Source: a virus. Taken from it: a stretch of DNA of 39,484 nt. The stretch is taken from IMG/VR virus record IMGVR_UViG_3300032053_000194, positions 1-39,484 of that record. One strand, 5' to 3'. Position 1 is the stretch's first letter. The number at the start of each line of letters is the position of its first letter. Of this stretch, positions 38,840-39,484 are shown one piece after another. The notes below the pieces were generated by a model. It was not told where the DNA came from. It searched no databases and saw only the letters and a program-made list of their open reading frames with translations. Position numbers and translations under genes: made by a program.

Positions 38840-39484
38840 ATGAAAACAAAAGTATCTAAAGTATCCACATTAGTTGGTGTTATTGTTGCGATCGTATTAA
38901 GCGTTACATTTTATTTCGTTTATAAGAATCAAGAAGTTAAACAAAATGCCGTGGTGGAAGCCCAAAAGTATGTATTTACTAAACTTATAACTGACAAAGA
39001 TTCTGTAATGAAAGATTGGGTATTAACTTTCAATCAAATTGAAACTGATCTTCAGACGATAAAAGAAAAAGAGAAGCTGATCACAATAAAATCCTCAGAT
39101 GTGGAGATTACAAAGGGAAAGAGAGAACAAATCCTTAGTGACATTAAAGATATTAACTCACTTTTAGATCAAAACAAAAAGAAAATTGCCGTACTAAATG
39201 AAAAATTGAAAAAATCTGGATTAGAAATTACAGGATTCAAAACTAGAATAACCGACCTTGAATCTTTAATGAAAGAAAGAGAAGCCGATATTTTAGCGTT
39301 AAAGACAGTTATTAATGAGAAAGATGTTAAAATTAATCAACTTAATACGAATGTGGCTGATATGAAAGTTACAATTACATTGAAAAATGACACAATTGTT
39401 AATCAGACCAATAAATTAAATACAGGTCATATCACATCTGGAACATATAAAGATCTTAATGTAAAAGGTCTTATGTCAAAAGAA
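38840..39484 (+). CDS. Membrane-anchored coiled-coil protein, 3' partial
   Basis: ATG 38840; open to the last base (215 codons). N-terminal membrane segment (LVGVIVAIVLSVTFYFVY) then a long coiled coil with regular ILxxIKDI, LDQNKKKI, ITDLESLMKERE spacing. No recognised domain. The gene continues beyond the window. A weak TATAATATTTG sequence near 38783-38792 could be its promoter. Confidence 0.75.
   Translation, partial: MKTKVSKVSTLVGVIVAIVLSVTFYFVYKNQEVKQNAVVEAQKYVFTKLITDKDSVMKDWVLTFNQIETDLQTIKEKEKLITIKSSDVEITKGKREQILSDIKDINSLLDQNKKKIAVLNEKLKKSGLEITGFKTRITDLESLMKEREADILALKTVINEKDVKINQLNTNVADMKVTITLKNDTIVNQTNKLNTGHITSGTYKDLNVKGLMSKE

Overview
The window looks like part of a large, AT-rich double-stranded DNA phage genome that infects a Bacteroidota host. 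Genes are short, tightly packed and joined by ATGA or TAATG stop/start overlaps. The set of products is typical of a big virulent phage: NAD-dependent DNA ligase, RNA ligase, Dda-like helicase, P-loop polynucleotide kinase, nucleotide pyrophosphohydrolase, several methyltransferases, GH25 endolysin, homing endonucleases, a tRNA-like gene and dozens of small unknown proteins. The Bacteroidota assignment rests on more than ten promoters of the form TTTGG, 19 bases, TATCTTTG or TATATTTG, which is the host's housekeeping sigma-factor signature, and on the lack of Shine-Dalgarno sites. No capsid, portal, terminase or polymerase gene is in view.

Layout. 1-2015: the 3' end of a gene for a leucine-rich-repeat surface or tail-fibre-like protein, closed by a bidirectional terminator. 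2050-3538 (minus): a GIY-YIG endonuclease and a papain-family peptidase. 3626-7254: small genes, an ATP-grasp enzyme and DNA ligase. 7251-8022 (minus): a ribbon-helix-helix protein and an HNH endonuclease. 8137-9901: RNA ligase operon. 9978-11999: two secreted proteins. 12268-15124: tRNA-like gene, PD-(D/E)XK-like nuclease and SF1 helicase. 15126-15710 (minus): second GIY-YIG. 15831-20811: methyltransferases, a putative metalloprotease, polynucleotide kinase and a SpoT/MESH1-like HD hydrolase. 21006-23453: ADP-heptose type sugar operon (kinase, cupin, nucleotidyltransferase, epimerase), followed by an acyl carrier protein and an SGNH hydrolase (23503-24455). 24554-25483: a coiled-coil protein, then about 350 bases that fold as a structured RNA. 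25909-28916: small genes and a glycosyltransferase. 28920-31200: small membrane, secreted and zinc-binding proteins. 31197-32924 (minus): GH25 lysozyme and a GT-A-like glycosyltransferase. 33021-37943: small-gene operon with a MazG/DUF550-like enzyme, an HNH protein and a DUF6794 protein. 37943-end: secreted metallopeptidase and a truncated membrane coiled-coil protein.

Two promoter classes stand out. Most plus-strand operons start at the host-like TTTGG-N19-TATCTTTG element. All five minus-strand units, and the plus-strand acyl carrier protein gene, instead carry TATTTAT 15-18 bases upstream of the start codon. Because the endolysin and the peptidase are in this second group, I infer a phage-specific, probably late, promoter.

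The strongest candidates for new biology are: the TATTTAT promoter class; the structured RNA at about 25491-25842; the tRNA-like gene carrying about 51 extra bases in its anticodon loop; the LRR array in which variation is confined to the concave face; and the heptose/ACP/SGNH/glycosyltransferase set, which suggests remodelling of host surface glycans.
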